Part shown: positions 25,999-33,651 of the stretch, piece by piece | How the letters are laid out: the number at the start of each line of letters is the position of its first letter | Position numbering within the stretch: the first letter of the stretch is position 1 | NCBI RefSeq assembly: GCF_030283205.1 | Contig: NZ_JASNWF010000007.1 | Location: 310,001 to 374,000 of the forward strand | Length of the DNA stretch: 64,000 nucleotides | DNA from: Actinomadura opuntiae | GTDB taxonomy: Bacteria > Actinomycetota > Actinomycetes > Streptosporangiales > Streptosporangiaceae | Direction: 5' to 3' | Notes under the pieces: generated by a model | Database searches by the model: none | The model's input: only the letters and a program-made list of their open reading frames with translations | Told to the model about the DNA's origin: nothing | Position numbers and translations under genes: made by a program

Positions 25999-26490
25999 TC
26001 AGCGGGTCCAGCCCTCGGAGACGGTCACCGTGCGGGTCTCGGGGGCCGGCGGCTCGACGGCGCGGGCCTCGTACGCCGTGGACAGGACGATGTGGGAGTT
26101 CATCTCGCCGTGCTCGCCGAGCCGTTCGAGGAGCCCCTCCAGATGCGGCATGGACGCCACCCGCACCTTGAGCATCGAGCACCAGCTCCCGCTGAGCTTG
26201 TGCACCTCGGTGACCTCCGGCAGGTCCTCGGCGGCGGTCGTCTTCAGCAGGCAGCGGCCGAGGGCGCAGCGCATCTGCACGAACGCGGTGAGCGGCCGCC
26301 CGACCCGGGCCGGGTCGATCCGCGCCTGGTAGCCGGTGATCACCCCGGCCTCCTCCAGCCGCCGCACCCGCTCGGCCACCGCGGGCGGCGACAGGTTGAC
26401 GCGCGCCGCGAGCCGGTTGAACGACAGCCGGCCGTCCCGCTGGAGTTCGGTGAGGATGCGCCAGTCCGTCCGATCGAGCTCCCGATCCAT
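25999..26490 (-). CDS. Lrp/AsnC family transcriptional regulator
   Basis: A 163-residue regulator with an N-terminal HTH (DRTDWRILTELQRDGRLSFNRLAARVNLSPPAVAERVRRLEEAGVITGY) and a C-terminal RAM domain for effector binding and octamer assembly (about 70-150). Start ATG 26490 is eight bases after AAGGGA. It is divergent from the MFS gene at 26597, its probable target; typical effectors are amino acids. Confidence 0.88.
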   Translation of the reverse strand: MDRELDRTDWRILTELQRDGRLSFNRLAARVNLSPPAVAERVRRLEEAGVITGYQARIDPARVGRPLTAFVQMRCALGRCLLKTTAAEDLPEVTEVHKLSGSWCSMLKVRVASMPHLEGLLERLGEHGEMNSHIVLSTAYEARAVEPPAPETRTVTVSEGWTR

Positions 26491-26500
26491 TCGCAAGGTC

Positions 26501-26513
26501 CCTTCCCGGAAGG
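26501..26513. promoter_or_regulatory. Palindrome CCTTCCCGGAAGG over the lrp-type gene ribosome site
   Basis: A 13-bp perfect palindrome (6+1+6) lies 11 bases upstream of the regulator ATG and is followed by another TTCC half site at 26517. It overlaps the regulator's own ribosome-binding site, so it may be an autoregulatory operator or an mRNA hairpin. Confidence 0.4.
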
Positions 26514-26596
26514 TGCTTCCAACCTAGAAGCGATACCCCGGGAACGCCATCGATCGTCCATTCATCGCGGAGCCGGACCTTTCTAGCGTCAAGGGC

Positions 26597-27874
26597 ATGA
26601 ACCAGACCCTGAACGGGCGTGCCGTGCGGGCGCGTCCGATGGCGGCGCTGTGCACGGGAACCGCCCTGATGAACGCGGCGATGGCGATGGCGAGCGTGGC
26701 GGGCACGCTCGCCGCGGCCGACCGGCTGGGCGCCGGCTGGGGCGGTGTCCCGGCCACCGCCGGGATCGTCGGGACGGGAGCCGGTGCGCTCGCGCTGACC
26801 CGCGCGGCGCGCCGCCTGGGCCGGCGCCGGGTGCTGGCCGGCGGGTACCTCGCCGCCGCGGCCGGCGCCTGCCTCGCCGCCGCCGGTATCGCGCGCGGCG
26901 ACCTGGTCGCCCTCTGCGCCGGCATGCTGATGCTCGGCCTCGGCAATGCGGGCGCGCAGCTGTCCCGCTACGCCGCCGCCGACCTGTATCCGCCCGGCCG
27001 GCGGGGCTCGGCGATCGGCCTGGTGGTGTGGGCCGCCGCCATCGGCGCCGTCGGCGGGCCGCTGCTGCTCGACGCGTCCGGCGGACCGGCCCGCGACCTG
27101 TCGCTCCCGCCCCTGGCCGGGCCCTTCCTGCTGGCGTTCCTGGCCACGGCCGCCGCCGCGGTCGCGGCCACCGCCACCGCGGGCGCGCCGCCGGTCACCG
27201 ACCCGCCGCGGGACGGGCCGCGCGTCTCGGTGCGGAGCCTGCTCCGGGGACCGGTGACGCGGCCGGCGCTGGTCGTGATGGTCACGGCGCAGGTCGTCAT
27301 GGTCGCGGTGATGACGGCGGCGCCGCTGGCGATGCGGATGGACGGCGACGGGCTCGGCATGGTGGGGATGACGCTGTCGGCGCACACGCTGGGCATGTTC
27401 GCGCTGTCCCCGGTGACGGGCCGGCTCGTCGACCGGTGCGGGGCGCGGCCGGTGATGGTCGCCGGGGTGGCGGCGCTGGCCGTCTCGGCGGGACTCGCGG
27501 CGGCCGGAGGCGGCGCCTGGATCCGCACCTCGGCGCTGTTCCTGCTCGGCTACGCCTGGAACCTGTGCTTCGTCGGCGGCAGCGGCCAGCTGGCCAGCGA
27601 GCTGCCCGAGTCGGAGCGGACCGACATCGAGGGCACGGTCGACGCGGCCGTGTGGACGATCGCGGCAGCGGCCGGGCTGCTGTCCACCGTGCTGATGTCG
27701 GCGGCCGGGTACGGGGTCCTCGCCGGGACGTTCTGCTGCCTGGCCGTGGCGGCGGGCGCCGCTCTCCGCCGCCCGGCGCGGGCGTCGCGGGCGGCGCGCG
27801 CGGCCGGTCAGGGGTTCGGGACCGCGTCCCGCGCGCCCTCGATGCGGCCCCGGACCAGCCGCGGATGGAAGTAG
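26597..27874 (+). CDS. MFS transporter
   Basis: A 425-residue protein with about 12 membrane helices, very rich in Ala/Gly/Met. It has a motif-A-like loop (RLVDRCGARPVM, between helices 8 and 9) and RRLGRRRVLAGG in the first half. Export of a small compound is the usual role; the substrate is not evident, though control by the divergent Lrp-type gene would suggest an amino acid or derivative. TAGCGT at 26585-26590 lies six bases before the ATG. The 3' end overlaps the next convergent gene by 67 bases. Confidence 0.8.
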   Translation: MNQTLNGRAVRARPMAALCTGTALMNAAMAMASVAGTLAAADRLGAGWGGVPATAGIVGTGAGALALTRAARRLGRRRVLAGGYLAAAAGACLAAAGIARGDLVALCAGMLMLGLGNAGAQLSRYAAADLYPPGRRGSAIGLVVWAAAIGAVGGPLLLDASGGPARDLSLPPLAGPFLLAFLATAAAAVAATATAGAPPVTDPPRDGPRVSVRSLLRGPVTRPALVVMVTAQVVMVAVMTAAPLAMRMDGDGLGMVGMTLSAHTLGMFALSPVTGRLVDRCGARPVMVAGVAALAVSAGLAAAGGGAWIRTSALFLLGYAWNLCFVGGSGQLASELPESERTDIEGTVDAAVWTIAAAAGLLSTVLMSAAGYGVLAGTFCCLAVAAGAALRRPARASRAARAAGQGFGTASRAPSMRPRTSRGWK

Positions 27875-28098
27875 CTGATGGGGAGGCGGCCGGTCCCGCT
27901 GACGCAGAGGATCTGGAAGCCGTTGCGGCCGTCCTCGTCGGGGACGGTGAAGTCCTCGGGAACGAACATCCCCTCGGCGGTCATCGCGGTGAACCACCGG
28001 CCGAGTTCGAACTCGTCTGGGAACGCCTCCAGCCCCGCGCCGCGGCGGCCCAGCGTGTAGCGGACCTCGTAGGAGCAGCCGCCGGGAGGGAACGTCAT
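27808..28098 (-). CDS. Hypothetical protein, translationally coupled to a small zinc protein
   Basis: A 96-residue soluble protein I do not recognise (MTFPPGGCSYEVRYTLGRRGAGLEAF ... FQILCVSGTGRLPISYFHPRL). ATG 28098 overlaps the stop of the CxxCxGxG gene (ATGA), so both are read from one message. The 3' end overlaps the convergent MFS gene. Regular codon use in this frame and the coupling support it as real. Confidence 0.6.
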   Translation of the reverse strand: MTFPPGGCSYEVRYTLGRRGAGLEAFPDEFELGRWFTAMTAEGMFVPEDFTVPDEDGRNGFQILCVSGTGRLPISYFHPRLVRGRIEGARDAVPNP

Positions 28099-28214
28099 AT
28101 GCGGCCCGTCCCGCGGCAGACGTTGCACGTCTCGCCGGTGGCGGTGCTCGTTCCGGTGCCCTCGCAACCGGGGCAGGCCCGTGTCGCCGGCTTGGTGTGC
28201 TTGCCCACGTCCAC
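28095..28214 (-). CDS. 39-residue DnaJ-type CxxCxGxG zinc protein
   Basis: A short open frame encodes two CxxCxGxG motifs, CPGCEGTG and CNVCRGTG, joined by a 9-residue linker and preceded by a basic DVGKHTKPATR. This is half of a DnaJ central zinc domain and could bind one Zn. Start choices are GTG 28214 (shown) or GTG 28208, which has the better spacing to GGAGGGGG; an ATG at 28232 is also in frame. A TAGGAT at 28234-28239 could be its -10. The stop overlaps the ATG of the following gene. Small proteins of this type occur in actinobacteria; the role is unknown. Confidence 0.7.
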   Translation of the reverse strand: MDVGKHTKPATRACPGCEGTGTSTATGETCNVCRGTGRI

Positions 28215-28281
28215 CCCCTCCCCGCGCCTCATCCTAGGCGCTGGCGCGGCGGGCGCGCGGCGGCCTCGCGGGAGGCGGGGC

Positions 28282-29049
28282 TCAGCGCAGCAGGAGCCGG
28301 CCGTCCACGCGGGCGCGGTGCGTGCCGGGAGTATGGCCGAACGTGCGGCGGAACGCGTCGATGAACGCGCTGGCCGACGCCCAGCCGGACCGGTGCGCGA
28401 CGGTCGTCACCGGCAGCCCCTCGGCGAGCAGGACCATGGCGTGGTGCAGGCGCAACTGCGCCCGCCACTGCGGGAACGTCATGCCGAGCTCGGCGCGGAA
28501 AAGCCGGGTGAGGGTGCGTTCGCCGGCTCCCGCCCGCGCCCCGAGTTCCGCGAGCGTGCGGTCGTCGGCGGGGTCGTCGCACAGCATCCGGCACACCGCC
28601 GCGAGCCGCGGGTCCCGGGCGGACGGGACGTAGTCGGCGTACCGGGGCGCGCGGGCGACCCGGTCGAGCAGGACGTCGCGCAGCCGCAGCCATTCGGCGC
28701 CGTCCCGGTCGTCGGCGGGGACCCCGGTGCAGGCCACGATGAGCTCGCGGAGCAGCGCGTCCACCCCGAGGACGGCCGGGCGCGCGAGGCCGAGCGGGTC
28801 GCGCGCCGCCGGGACGCCGACGAGCCGCAGGTCGGCGCCGCCGAACGCGCGGTGCTCGTGGACGGTCCCGGCCGGGATCCACAGCGCCCGTGCCGGGGAC
28901 GCCAGCCAGATCCCGGCGTCGGTCGTGACCGACAGCACGCCGGCACCCGCGTAGGCGAGCTGGTGGTCGTCATGCCGGTGCGCGTCGATCTCGCCGCCGG
29001 GTGGCAACGGCCGCAGACCCGTGCTGGCGCGCGGGGTGTACCGAGTCAT
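28282..29049 (-). CDS. AraC family transcriptional regulator
   Basis: A 255-residue protein. An N-terminal cupin sensor (RPLPPGGEIDAHRHDDHQLAYAGAGVLSV ... ARALWIPAGTVHEH) is joined to a C-terminal AraC double HTH (TLAELGARAGAGERTLTRLFRAELGMTFPQWRAQLRL and the second helix pair VTTVAHRSGWASASAFIDAFRRTFGHTPG). Start ATG 29049 (MTRYTP); longer forms lack a ribosome site. It is divergent from the MFS gene at 29150, which it probably controls. Confidence 0.87.
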   Translation of the reverse strand: MTRYTPRASTGLRPLPPGGEIDAHRHDDHQLAYAGAGVLSVTTDAGIWLASPARALWIPAGTVHEHRAFGGADLRLVGVPAARDPLGLARPAVLGVDALLRELIVACTGVPADDRDGAEWLRLRDVLLDRVARAPRYADYVPSARDPRLAAVCRMLCDDPADDRTLAELGARAGAGERTLTRLFRAELGMTFPQWRAQLRLHHAMVLLAEGLPVTTVAHRSGWASASAFIDAFRRTFGHTPGTHRARVDGRLLLR

Positions 29050-29149
29050 CGGTTCAGGGTACGCACGCGTCCTTGTATGGCGGTTCATCGGTATCACGTG
29101 GCGAAATATCGGAAGCGCGACACGGGCGTGCGGGACGAGGCTGGCCGGT

Positions 29150-30409
29150 ATGAACCGCCGAGCCCCCGTCGTGCTGCTGTCGGCCGGCCACGCCTGCGTG
29201 GACGTCTACCAGGGCGCCGTGCCCGCGATCGTCCCGTTCCTCGTCACCGGCCGGCACTACAGCTACGTCGCCGCGTCCGGGATCGTGCTGGCCGCCACGC
29301 TGCTGTCCTCGGTCGTCCAGCCGGCGTTCGGGATGCTCACCGACCGGTGGGCGATGCCGTGGCTCATCCCCGCCGCGACGGGCGCCGCCGGGCTCGGCGT
29401 CGCGCTGTCCGGCGTGTCCGACGCCTACGCCCTGACCTGGGCGGCGATCGCGGTGTCCGGGCTCGGCGTGGCCGCCTACCACCCCGAGTCGGCGCGGATC
29501 GCGCGGGCCGTGACGGGCGGCGACCACGCCGGGATGAGCTGGTTCTCGCTCGGCGGCAACCTCGGGTTCGCCGCGTCGCCGCTGCTGGTCACGCCCGTCC
29601 TCGCGGCGGGCGGCCTGCACGCCACACCCTGGCTGGCGGTCCCGGCCGTCCTCGGGACGGTGCTCAGCCTCACCGCGATGCGCCGCGGCACGTCCGGCGC
29701 GGCGAAGAAGAAGGGCCCGGTGGCCGGCCGCGACGACTGGCCGATGTTCGTCCGGCTGTCCCTGGTCGTGCTGTGCCGCTCGGTCGTCTTCTTCGGCCTC
29801 AGCACCCTGCTCGCCGTCGTCGCCCGGCAGCGGACGGGCGGCGGCGCCGACGCCGGGGCGGTCGCCCTGTTCGTCCTGTTCGCCGGCGGCGCCGTCGGGA
29901 CGGTCCTCGGCGGGCGCCTCGCCGCGCGCCGGGGACGCGTGCGGTCGCTCCGCGCCGCCTACCTGCTGGCGATTCCGGCGGTCGCGGGTGTCGCGCTCGC
30001 CCCGTCCTACGCGATCTACGCGTTCGTCGCGCTGACCGCGATCGCCCTCTACGCCCCGTTCTCCATCCAGGTGACGCTCGGCCAGGACTACCTGCCGCGC
30101 CGCGTCGGCACCGCCAGCGGCGTCACGCTCGGCCTGGCCGTCAGCGCCGGCGGCATCGTCAGCCCCGCCGTGGGCGCGCTCGCCGACGCCGCGTCCCCGC
30201 GCGTCGCACTGCTCCCGCTGATCGCCGCCCCCGCCGCCGCCTGGCTCCTTGCGCGCCTCCTCGACGAACCCACCCCCCTCGAAACACCCCTGTGCCGCCG
30301 ACGCACGAACCGGGCAGCCTCCACCACACCCGTCACCGACAACGCCAACCCCAGCCCCACCGCCACGCCCTTCACCGGATCATCCTCGAACGCCGCACCG
30401 CCCACATAA
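29150..30409 (+). CDS. MFS transporter (fosmidomycin-resistance-like) with a read-through tail
   Basis: A 419-residue product. The first 380 residues form a 12-helix MFS protein like the Fsr/fosmidomycin-resistance group (SAGHACVDVYQGAVPAIVPFL, GVAAYHPESARIAR, SLGGNLGFAASPLL). The last 40 residues (RRRTNRAASTTPVTDNANPSPT...) are polar and not MFS-like; they are antisense to the DedA gene and look like read-through after loss of a native stop near 30280. Divergent from the AraC-type regulator. Confidence 0.8.
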   Translation: MNRRAPVVLLSAGHACVDVYQGAVPAIVPFLVTGRHYSYVAASGIVLAATLLSSVVQPAFGMLTDRWAMPWLIPAATGAAGLGVALSGVSDAYALTWAAIAVSGLGVAAYHPESARIARAVTGGDHAGMSWFSLGGNLGFAASPLLVTPVLAAGGLHATPWLAVPAVLGTVLSLTAMRRGTSGAAKKKGPVAGRDDWPMFVRLSLVVLCRSVVFFGLSTLLAVVARQRTGGGADAGAVALFVLFAGGAVGTVLGGRLAARRGRVRSLRAAYLLAIPAVAGVALAPSYAIYAFVALTAIALYAPFSIQVTLGQDYLPRRVGTASGVTLGLAVSAGGIVSPAVGALADAASPRVALLPLIAAPAAAWLLARLLDEPTPLETPLCRRRTNRAASTTPVTDNANPSPTATPFTGSSSNAAPPT

Positions 30410-30882
30410 CCCAGAACGCCGCCGTACACCCCCCACGACACCGCAGCCAGCCCCGCGAACATCGAGAACCGCCGCAGCGGGCACCCCAACGCCCCCATCG
30501 TCACCGTCACCGCCGTCCGGCCTCCCGGCACGTACCGCGCCACCACCAGCACCAGCCCGCCCCGCTCCGCAAGCGCACCCTGCGCCCACACCAGAGCCCG
30601 ATACCGCCGCGTCCCCGGCCGGGCCCGCCGCAGCAACCGCCCTCCCGGCCCCCGCCCCAGCAGATACGCGACATGGTCACCGACGAACGCGCCCAGCGCC
30701 GCCGACACCACCACCAGCACCAGGTCCGGCGACCCCGACGCCGCGTACACCCCACCGGTGATCACCATGCTCTCGCTCGGCACCACCGGGAAGAACCCGT
30801 CCAGCGCCGCCACCGCGAACAGCACCAGCCCGAACCACGGCGACGCCACCGCCGCGTCCACACCATCCAAGATCGATTCCAT
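30088..30882 (-). CDS. DedA family membrane protein with an abnormal C-terminus
   Basis: A DedA/SNARE-associated protein: residues 1-200 show FFPVVPSESMVITGG, GAFVGDHVAYLLGRGPG and VARYVPGGRTAVTVTMGALG, the E, D and RxxPG residues being typical of the family, which flips undecaprenyl phosphate or other lipids. The final 65 residues (RRRARSQAAAGAAISGSS...) are antisense to the MFS gene and not DedA-like. Codons here end mostly in G (GTG, CTG, GCG), unlike the C-ending bias of its neighbours, which suggests separate ancestry. The overlap of 322 bases with a convergent gene is abnormal. Confidence 0.78.
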   Translation of the reverse strand: MESILDGVDAAVASPWFGLVLFAVAALDGFFPVVPSESMVITGGVYAASGSPDLVLVVVSAALGAFVGDHVAYLLGRGPGGRLLRRARPGTRRYRALVWAQGALAERGGLVLVVARYVPGGRTAVTVTMGALGCPLRRFSMFAGLAAVSWGVYGGVLGYVGGAAFEDDPVKGVAVGLGLALSVTGVVEAARFVRRRHRGVSRGVGSSRRRARSQAAAGAAISGSSATRGDAASASAPTAGLTMPPALTARPSVTPLAVPTRRGR

Positions 30883-31148
30883 GCGGCCGACGCTAGGGAT
30901 CTCCCGCCCCCCGCCACATCACCCGAAAGCCCACCCCCACCCCCGACTTACGACACCCCACCTCGTCCACGCCGGACGGACCGTCGGCTTCCCTTCCTGC
31001 GTTTGCGCAGGTGAGCGGCTGCGAGGGCGACTCTTCCCGACCGTGCCGGACATGATCGGATCCAGCCCTTCGGATCGGCCCCTCAACTCTTCCTTAAAGA
31101 CGGCATAAGGGGGGTGCCGGGGCGGCGGGCGGGTGCGAAGTTCGTTGC
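30883..31148. other. Intergenic region, 266 bases
   Basis: The largest gene-free stretch of the window. It holds a C-rich segment next to the DedA start, an imperfect hairpin (GATCGGATCCAGCCC TTCGGATCGG at about 31053-31078) and an AT-richer patch TCTTCCTTAAAG before the sigma-like gene. No promoter pair is convincing. Confidence 0.35.
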
Positions 31149-31409
31149 GTGGCAACGCGAATGGGCAAGCACACCGGTTCGTTCGCCCCCGGCGGTCCGG
31201 GGGAGCGGACGCCCTCCGCGGCGGTCGCCCGGGCCTTCCAGGCGCTCCCGCCGGCACACCGCGAGATCCTCACCGAGACGGTCTTCCGCGAGCGGTCGGT
31301 CAACGAGGCCGCCGCCCAGCTGGGCGTGCCGGTCGACGTGGTGAAGGTCCGGGTCTACCGGGCGTTGCGCGCCCTGCACGCGACCCTGGGCGCGCCCGTC
31401 ACCCGCTGA
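31149..31409 (+). CDS. Stand-alone sigma-70 region 4 protein
   Basis: An 86-residue protein whose second half is an ECF-type sigma region 4: AFQALPPAHREILTETVFRERSVNEAAAQLGVPVDVVKVRVYRALRALHATL. Region 2, needed to bind the -10 element and core clamp, is absent, and I find no region 2 frame upstream, so this is not simply a frameshifted sigma factor. It could act as a small DNA-binding regulator or work with a separate sigma subunit. GTG 31149 is given; ATG 31161 is an alternative. Confidence 0.72.
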   Translation: MATRMGKHTGSFAPGGPGERTPSAAVARAFQALPPAHREILTETVFRERSVNEAAAQLGVPVDVVKVRVYRALRALHATLGAPVTR

Positions 31410-32280
31410 CCAGGCCGCGGACGACCTCCGCGAACGCGCGGACCAGCGGGCCGTCCGCGCCGTCGGCCCAGGCGAGGGCGACGCGCAGCGGCTCGACGCC
31501 GGTCAGCGGTACCCAGACCAGGCCCGGCCGCGTGTAGTAGCCGGCCATGCTGGACGGCGCGAAGCAGATCGCGGTGCCCTCGGCGACCTGTTCGAGCATC
31601 TCCTCGACGTTGTCGTTGGTCGGGCCCCAGCGCGGCTCGGAGCCGTCCGGGCGCGGGTTGACCGCCCACCAGTCCACCCAGGCGCGCGGAGCACGCTCCG
31701 TCCACAGGAGTGGCTCGTCCTTGACGTCGAGGATGCCGACGGTGTCGCGGTCGGCGAGGGGGTGGTCGGCCGGCAGGCCGACGATCCTGGGCTCGGTGTG
31801 CACGACCTCGGCGTGCAGGCCGGTCAGGTCCGCGGGGAGCCACACGAACGCCACGTCGACCCGTCCGGAGCGCAGCGCCTCCGCCTCGCCGCCCCAGTCG
31901 AACCGCTTGGGCTCGACCCGGACGCCGGGGTGGGCGCGGGCGAACTCGGCGCGCGCCCGGGTGGTCAGCTCCCCGGCGCCGCTCGCCTCGAACCCGACGC
32001 GCAGCACGCCGGTCCGGCCGCGCCGGTGCCGCTCCGCCGCCGCGGTGATCCGCTCGGCCTGGCGGACGGTGCGGCGGGCCTCGGCGACGATCTCGAGCCC
32101 GGCGGCGGTGGCGGTGACGCCGCCCGCGTGCCGGTCGAACAGCCGCACCCCGAGCTCGGACTCCAGCCTGCGCAGCGCGTAGGAGAGCGCGGGCTGGCTG
32201 ACGAACAGCGCCTCGGCGGCCCGGCCGAGGTTGCCGGCGTCCGCGATCGCGACCAGGTACCGCAGCTGCCGCAGCTCCAT
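31399..32280 (-). CDS. LysR family transcriptional regulator
   Basis: A 293-residue protein with an N-terminal winged HTH (MELRQLRYLVAIADAGNLGRAAEALFVSQPALSYALRRLESELGVRLFDR) and a C-terminal substrate-binding domain (about 90-290). Its ATG lies only eight bases from a strong palindrome, and it is divergent from an SDR gene; the classical LysR layout in which the regulator controls itself and its neighbour. The 3' end overlaps the sigma-like gene by 11 bases. Confidence 0.9.
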   Translation of the reverse strand: MELRQLRYLVAIADAGNLGRAAEALFVSQPALSYALRRLESELGVRLFDRHAGGVTATAAGLEIVAEARRTVRQAERITAAAERHRRGRTGVLRVGFEASGAGELTTRARAEFARAHPGVRVEPKRFDWGGEAEALRSGRVDVAFVWLPADLTGLHAEVVHTEPRIVGLPADHPLADRDTVGILDVKDEPLLWTERAPRAWVDWWAVNPRPDGSEPRWGPTNDNVEEMLEQVAEGTAICFAPSSMAGYYTRPGLVWVPLTGVEPLRVALAWADGADGPLVRAFAEVVRGLVSG

Positions 32281-32288
32281 GCTGCGAT

Positions 32289-32305
32289 GATAAAGGCTCT
32301 TTATC
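32289..32305. promoter_or_regulatory. LysR-type operator GATAAAGGCTCTTTATC
   Basis: A perfect 7+3+7 inverted repeat in the regulator/SDR gap, followed by a half site GATAAAC at 32352-32358 close to the SDR start. Spacing fits a LysR recognition site plus an activation site. Confidence 0.65.
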
Positions 32306-32361
32306 GGTCGTGTTGATCTCTGTCTTGGACGCCGGCCGCGGGCGGCTGCGATAAACGAGGC

Positions 32362-33219
32362 ATGACGAACGAGACTGTGAACACGGACGGACGGGTCTGG
32401 CTGATCACCGGTGCGACCTCGGGATTCGGGCGGGCGATCGCGGAGGCGGCGCTCGCGGCGGGCGACACGGTGGTCGCGGCGGCGCGCCGCCCGCAGGCGC
32501 TGGCCGACCTGGCGGAGCGGCACCCCGGCCGCGTCACCGCGGTCGCGCTGGACGTCACCGACCAGGCGAGGATCGCGGACGTGGTCGCCGACGTGCTGCT
32601 GTGGCACGGCCGGATCGACGTGCTGGTCAACAACGCCGGGCGCGGCCTGGTCGGCGCGGTGGAGGAGACCACCGACCGCGAGCTGCGCGACCTGATGGAC
32701 CTGCACTTCTTCGGCCCCGCGGCGCTGACCCGGGCGGTGCTGCCGCACATGCGGGCCCGGGGGTCGGGCGCGATCGTGCAGATGACGAGCCAGGGCGGCC
32801 GGCTGTCGTTCCCCGGCGTCGGCGGTTACTCGGCGACCAAGTTCGCGCTGGAGGGCCTGTCGGAGGCGCTCGCCGGGGAGGTCGCGCCGTTCGGCATCAA
32901 GGTGATGATCGTCGAGCCGGGCGCGTTCCGGACGTCCTTCGCCGGTGGCGGCGCGTTGCAGATGGCCGCCGAGATGCCCGAGTACGCCGACACCGTCGGC
33001 CAGGTGCGCAAGGGCCTGCCCGAAAGCGACGGCAAGCAGCCGGGCGACCCCGCCAAGGCCGCCGCCGCCATCCTGGCCGCGCTGGACGCCGACGACACGC
33101 CGCTGCGGCTGCCGCTCGGCAGCGACGCCGCCGACGCGGTCGCCGCCAGCCTCGACGGGCTGCAGAAGGAGTTCGGGGCCTGGGAGTCGCTGACCCGCAG
33201 CACCGATTTCGACGAGTAA
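32362..33219 (+). CDS. Short-chain dehydrogenase/reductase
   Basis: A 285-residue classical SDR: TGATSGFGRAIA (NADP-binding loop), LVNNAGRG, a Ser in QMTSQGG, and YSATK with Y156 and K160. The C-terminal extension after residue 190 (PGAFRTSFAGGG ... EYADTVGQVRKGLPESDGKQPGDP) matches the oxidoreductase subgroup often annotated as a retinol dehydrogenase-like or oxidoreductase of unknown substrate. Divergent from the LysR gene, which probably regulates it. Confidence 0.87.
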   Translation: MTNETVNTDGRVWLITGATSGFGRAIAEAALAAGDTVVAAARRPQALADLAERHPGRVTAVALDVTDQARIADVVADVLLWHGRIDVLVNNAGRGLVGAVEETTDRELRDLMDLHFFGPAALTRAVLPHMRARGSGAIVQMTSQGGRLSFPGVGGYSATKFALEGLSEALAGEVAPFGIKVMIVEPGAFRTSFAGGGALQMAAEMPEYADTVGQVRKGLPESDGKQPGDPAKAAAAILAALDADDTPLRLPLGSDAADAVAASLDGLQKEFGAWESLTRSTDFDE

Positions 33220-33269
33220 GGGAACGAGGCGGTCCGTCCCGCGCCGGCGGGCCGCCTCGAATAAATGCG

Positions 33270-33298
33270 TTGCGGCACCGGAACCGGTTCGGCAATAT
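33270..33298 (+). promoter_or_regulatory. Sigma-70-type promoter of the leader/tRNA unit, with a palindrome in its spacer
   Basis: -35 TTGCGG (33270-33275) and -10 CAATAT (33293-33298) are 17 bases apart, the best promoter match I see in the window. GAACCGGTTC (33281-33290), a perfect palindrome, fills the spacer and could be an operator. Transcription should begin near 33305. Confidence 0.65.
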
Positions 33299-33336
33299 GG
33301 GCGTCGAACGGAACGAGACCGGAAGGAGAGGGAAAG

Positions 33337-33399
33337 ATGCGCCATCACCGAATGCACCGCAGCAGCCACTCCGGTCTCGGGAGCCGCCGAGGGACGTGA
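33337..33399 (+). CDS. Putative 20-residue leader peptide of a tRNA operon
   Basis: A 20-codon frame (MRHHRMHRSSHSGLGSRRGT) with a very strong ribosome site, GGAAGGAGAGGG, five to eight bases before the ATG. It contains 5 Arg, 4 His, 4 Ser and 2 Met. Twelve of the 20 codons (ATG x2, CAC/CAT x4, AGC x3, CGC x3) are those read by the anticodons of the four tRNA genes that follow. CGAGACCGG (33314-33322), directly before the ribosome site, is complementary to CCGGTCTCG (33371-33379) within the frame, so the RNA can fold over the ribosome site. A rho-independent terminator starts 20 bases after the stop. This is the arrangement of an attenuator leader. Its translation is not proven. Confidence 0.55.
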   Translation: MRHHRMHRSSHSGLGSRRGT

Positions 33400-33418
33400 A
33401 CCACCGCGTCCCGACGCC

Positions 33419-33447
33419 GACCGCCCGAGCATGACGGGCGGTCTTTT
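33419..33447 (+). terminator. Rho-independent terminator/attenuator before the tRNA cluster
   Basis: GACCGCCCG (33419-33427), loop AGCATGA, CGGGCGGTC (33435-33443), then TTTT. It is one of few hairpins in this window with a real U-tract. It ends 21 bases before tRNA-Ser. Competing pairings exist upstream: GGGACG (33391-33396) with CGTCCC (33407-33412), and TCGGGA (33377-33382) with TCCCGA (33409-33414). Confidence 0.85.
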
Positions 33448-33467
33448 CGTTTTCCCGAACGTTTCCC

Positions 33468-33552
33468 GGAGGGTTGGCCGAGCGGAAAGGCAGCGGCCCG
33501 CTAAGCCGTGGTCAGGGGTCACCCTGCGCGAGTTCGAATCTCGCACCCTCCG
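33468..33552 (+). tRNA. tRNA-Ser (anticodon GCT)
   Basis: Acceptor GGAGGGT pairs with ACCCTCC, followed by discriminator G. The D-arm is GCCGAGC..., anticodon stem GCGGC/GCCGT with loop CCGCTAA (anticodon GCT, reading AGC and AGU). A long class II variable arm is present and the T-arm is GCGAG-TTCGAAT-CTCGC. CCA is not encoded. Confidence 0.92.
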
Positions 33553-33557
33553 CACGG

Positions 33558-33630
33558 GCCGGGCAGGGATGCTGGTGCGTCCGGCGGTCTCATAAGCCGC
33601 ATCAGGCAGGTTCGATTCCTGCGCCCGGTA
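33558..33630 (+). tRNA. tRNA-Met (anticodon CAT), elongator type; tRNA-Ile2 possible
   Basis: Acceptor GCCGGGC pairs with GCCCGGT (a G-U pair at 1-72), discriminator A. D-stem GGA/TCC, anticodon stem GCGGT/GCCGC with loop CTCATAA, T-arm GCAGG-TTCGATT-CCTGC. It lacks the 1-72 mismatch of an initiator. A CAT anticodon could be lysidinylated to read AUA as Ile, which sequence alone does not settle. CCA is not encoded. Confidence 0.88.
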
Positions 33631-33651
33631 CGCACGACAACCGAAAATCGA

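Noticed and set aside
29050..29149. Operator of the AraC-type regulator
   Set aside because: Only weak CGGTTCA direct repeats are seen, not enough to call a site.
26650..31014. A 1454-residue open frame on the plus strand
   Set aside because: Crosses several real genes in the wrong frame and consists of Arg/Gly/Pro-rich sequence.
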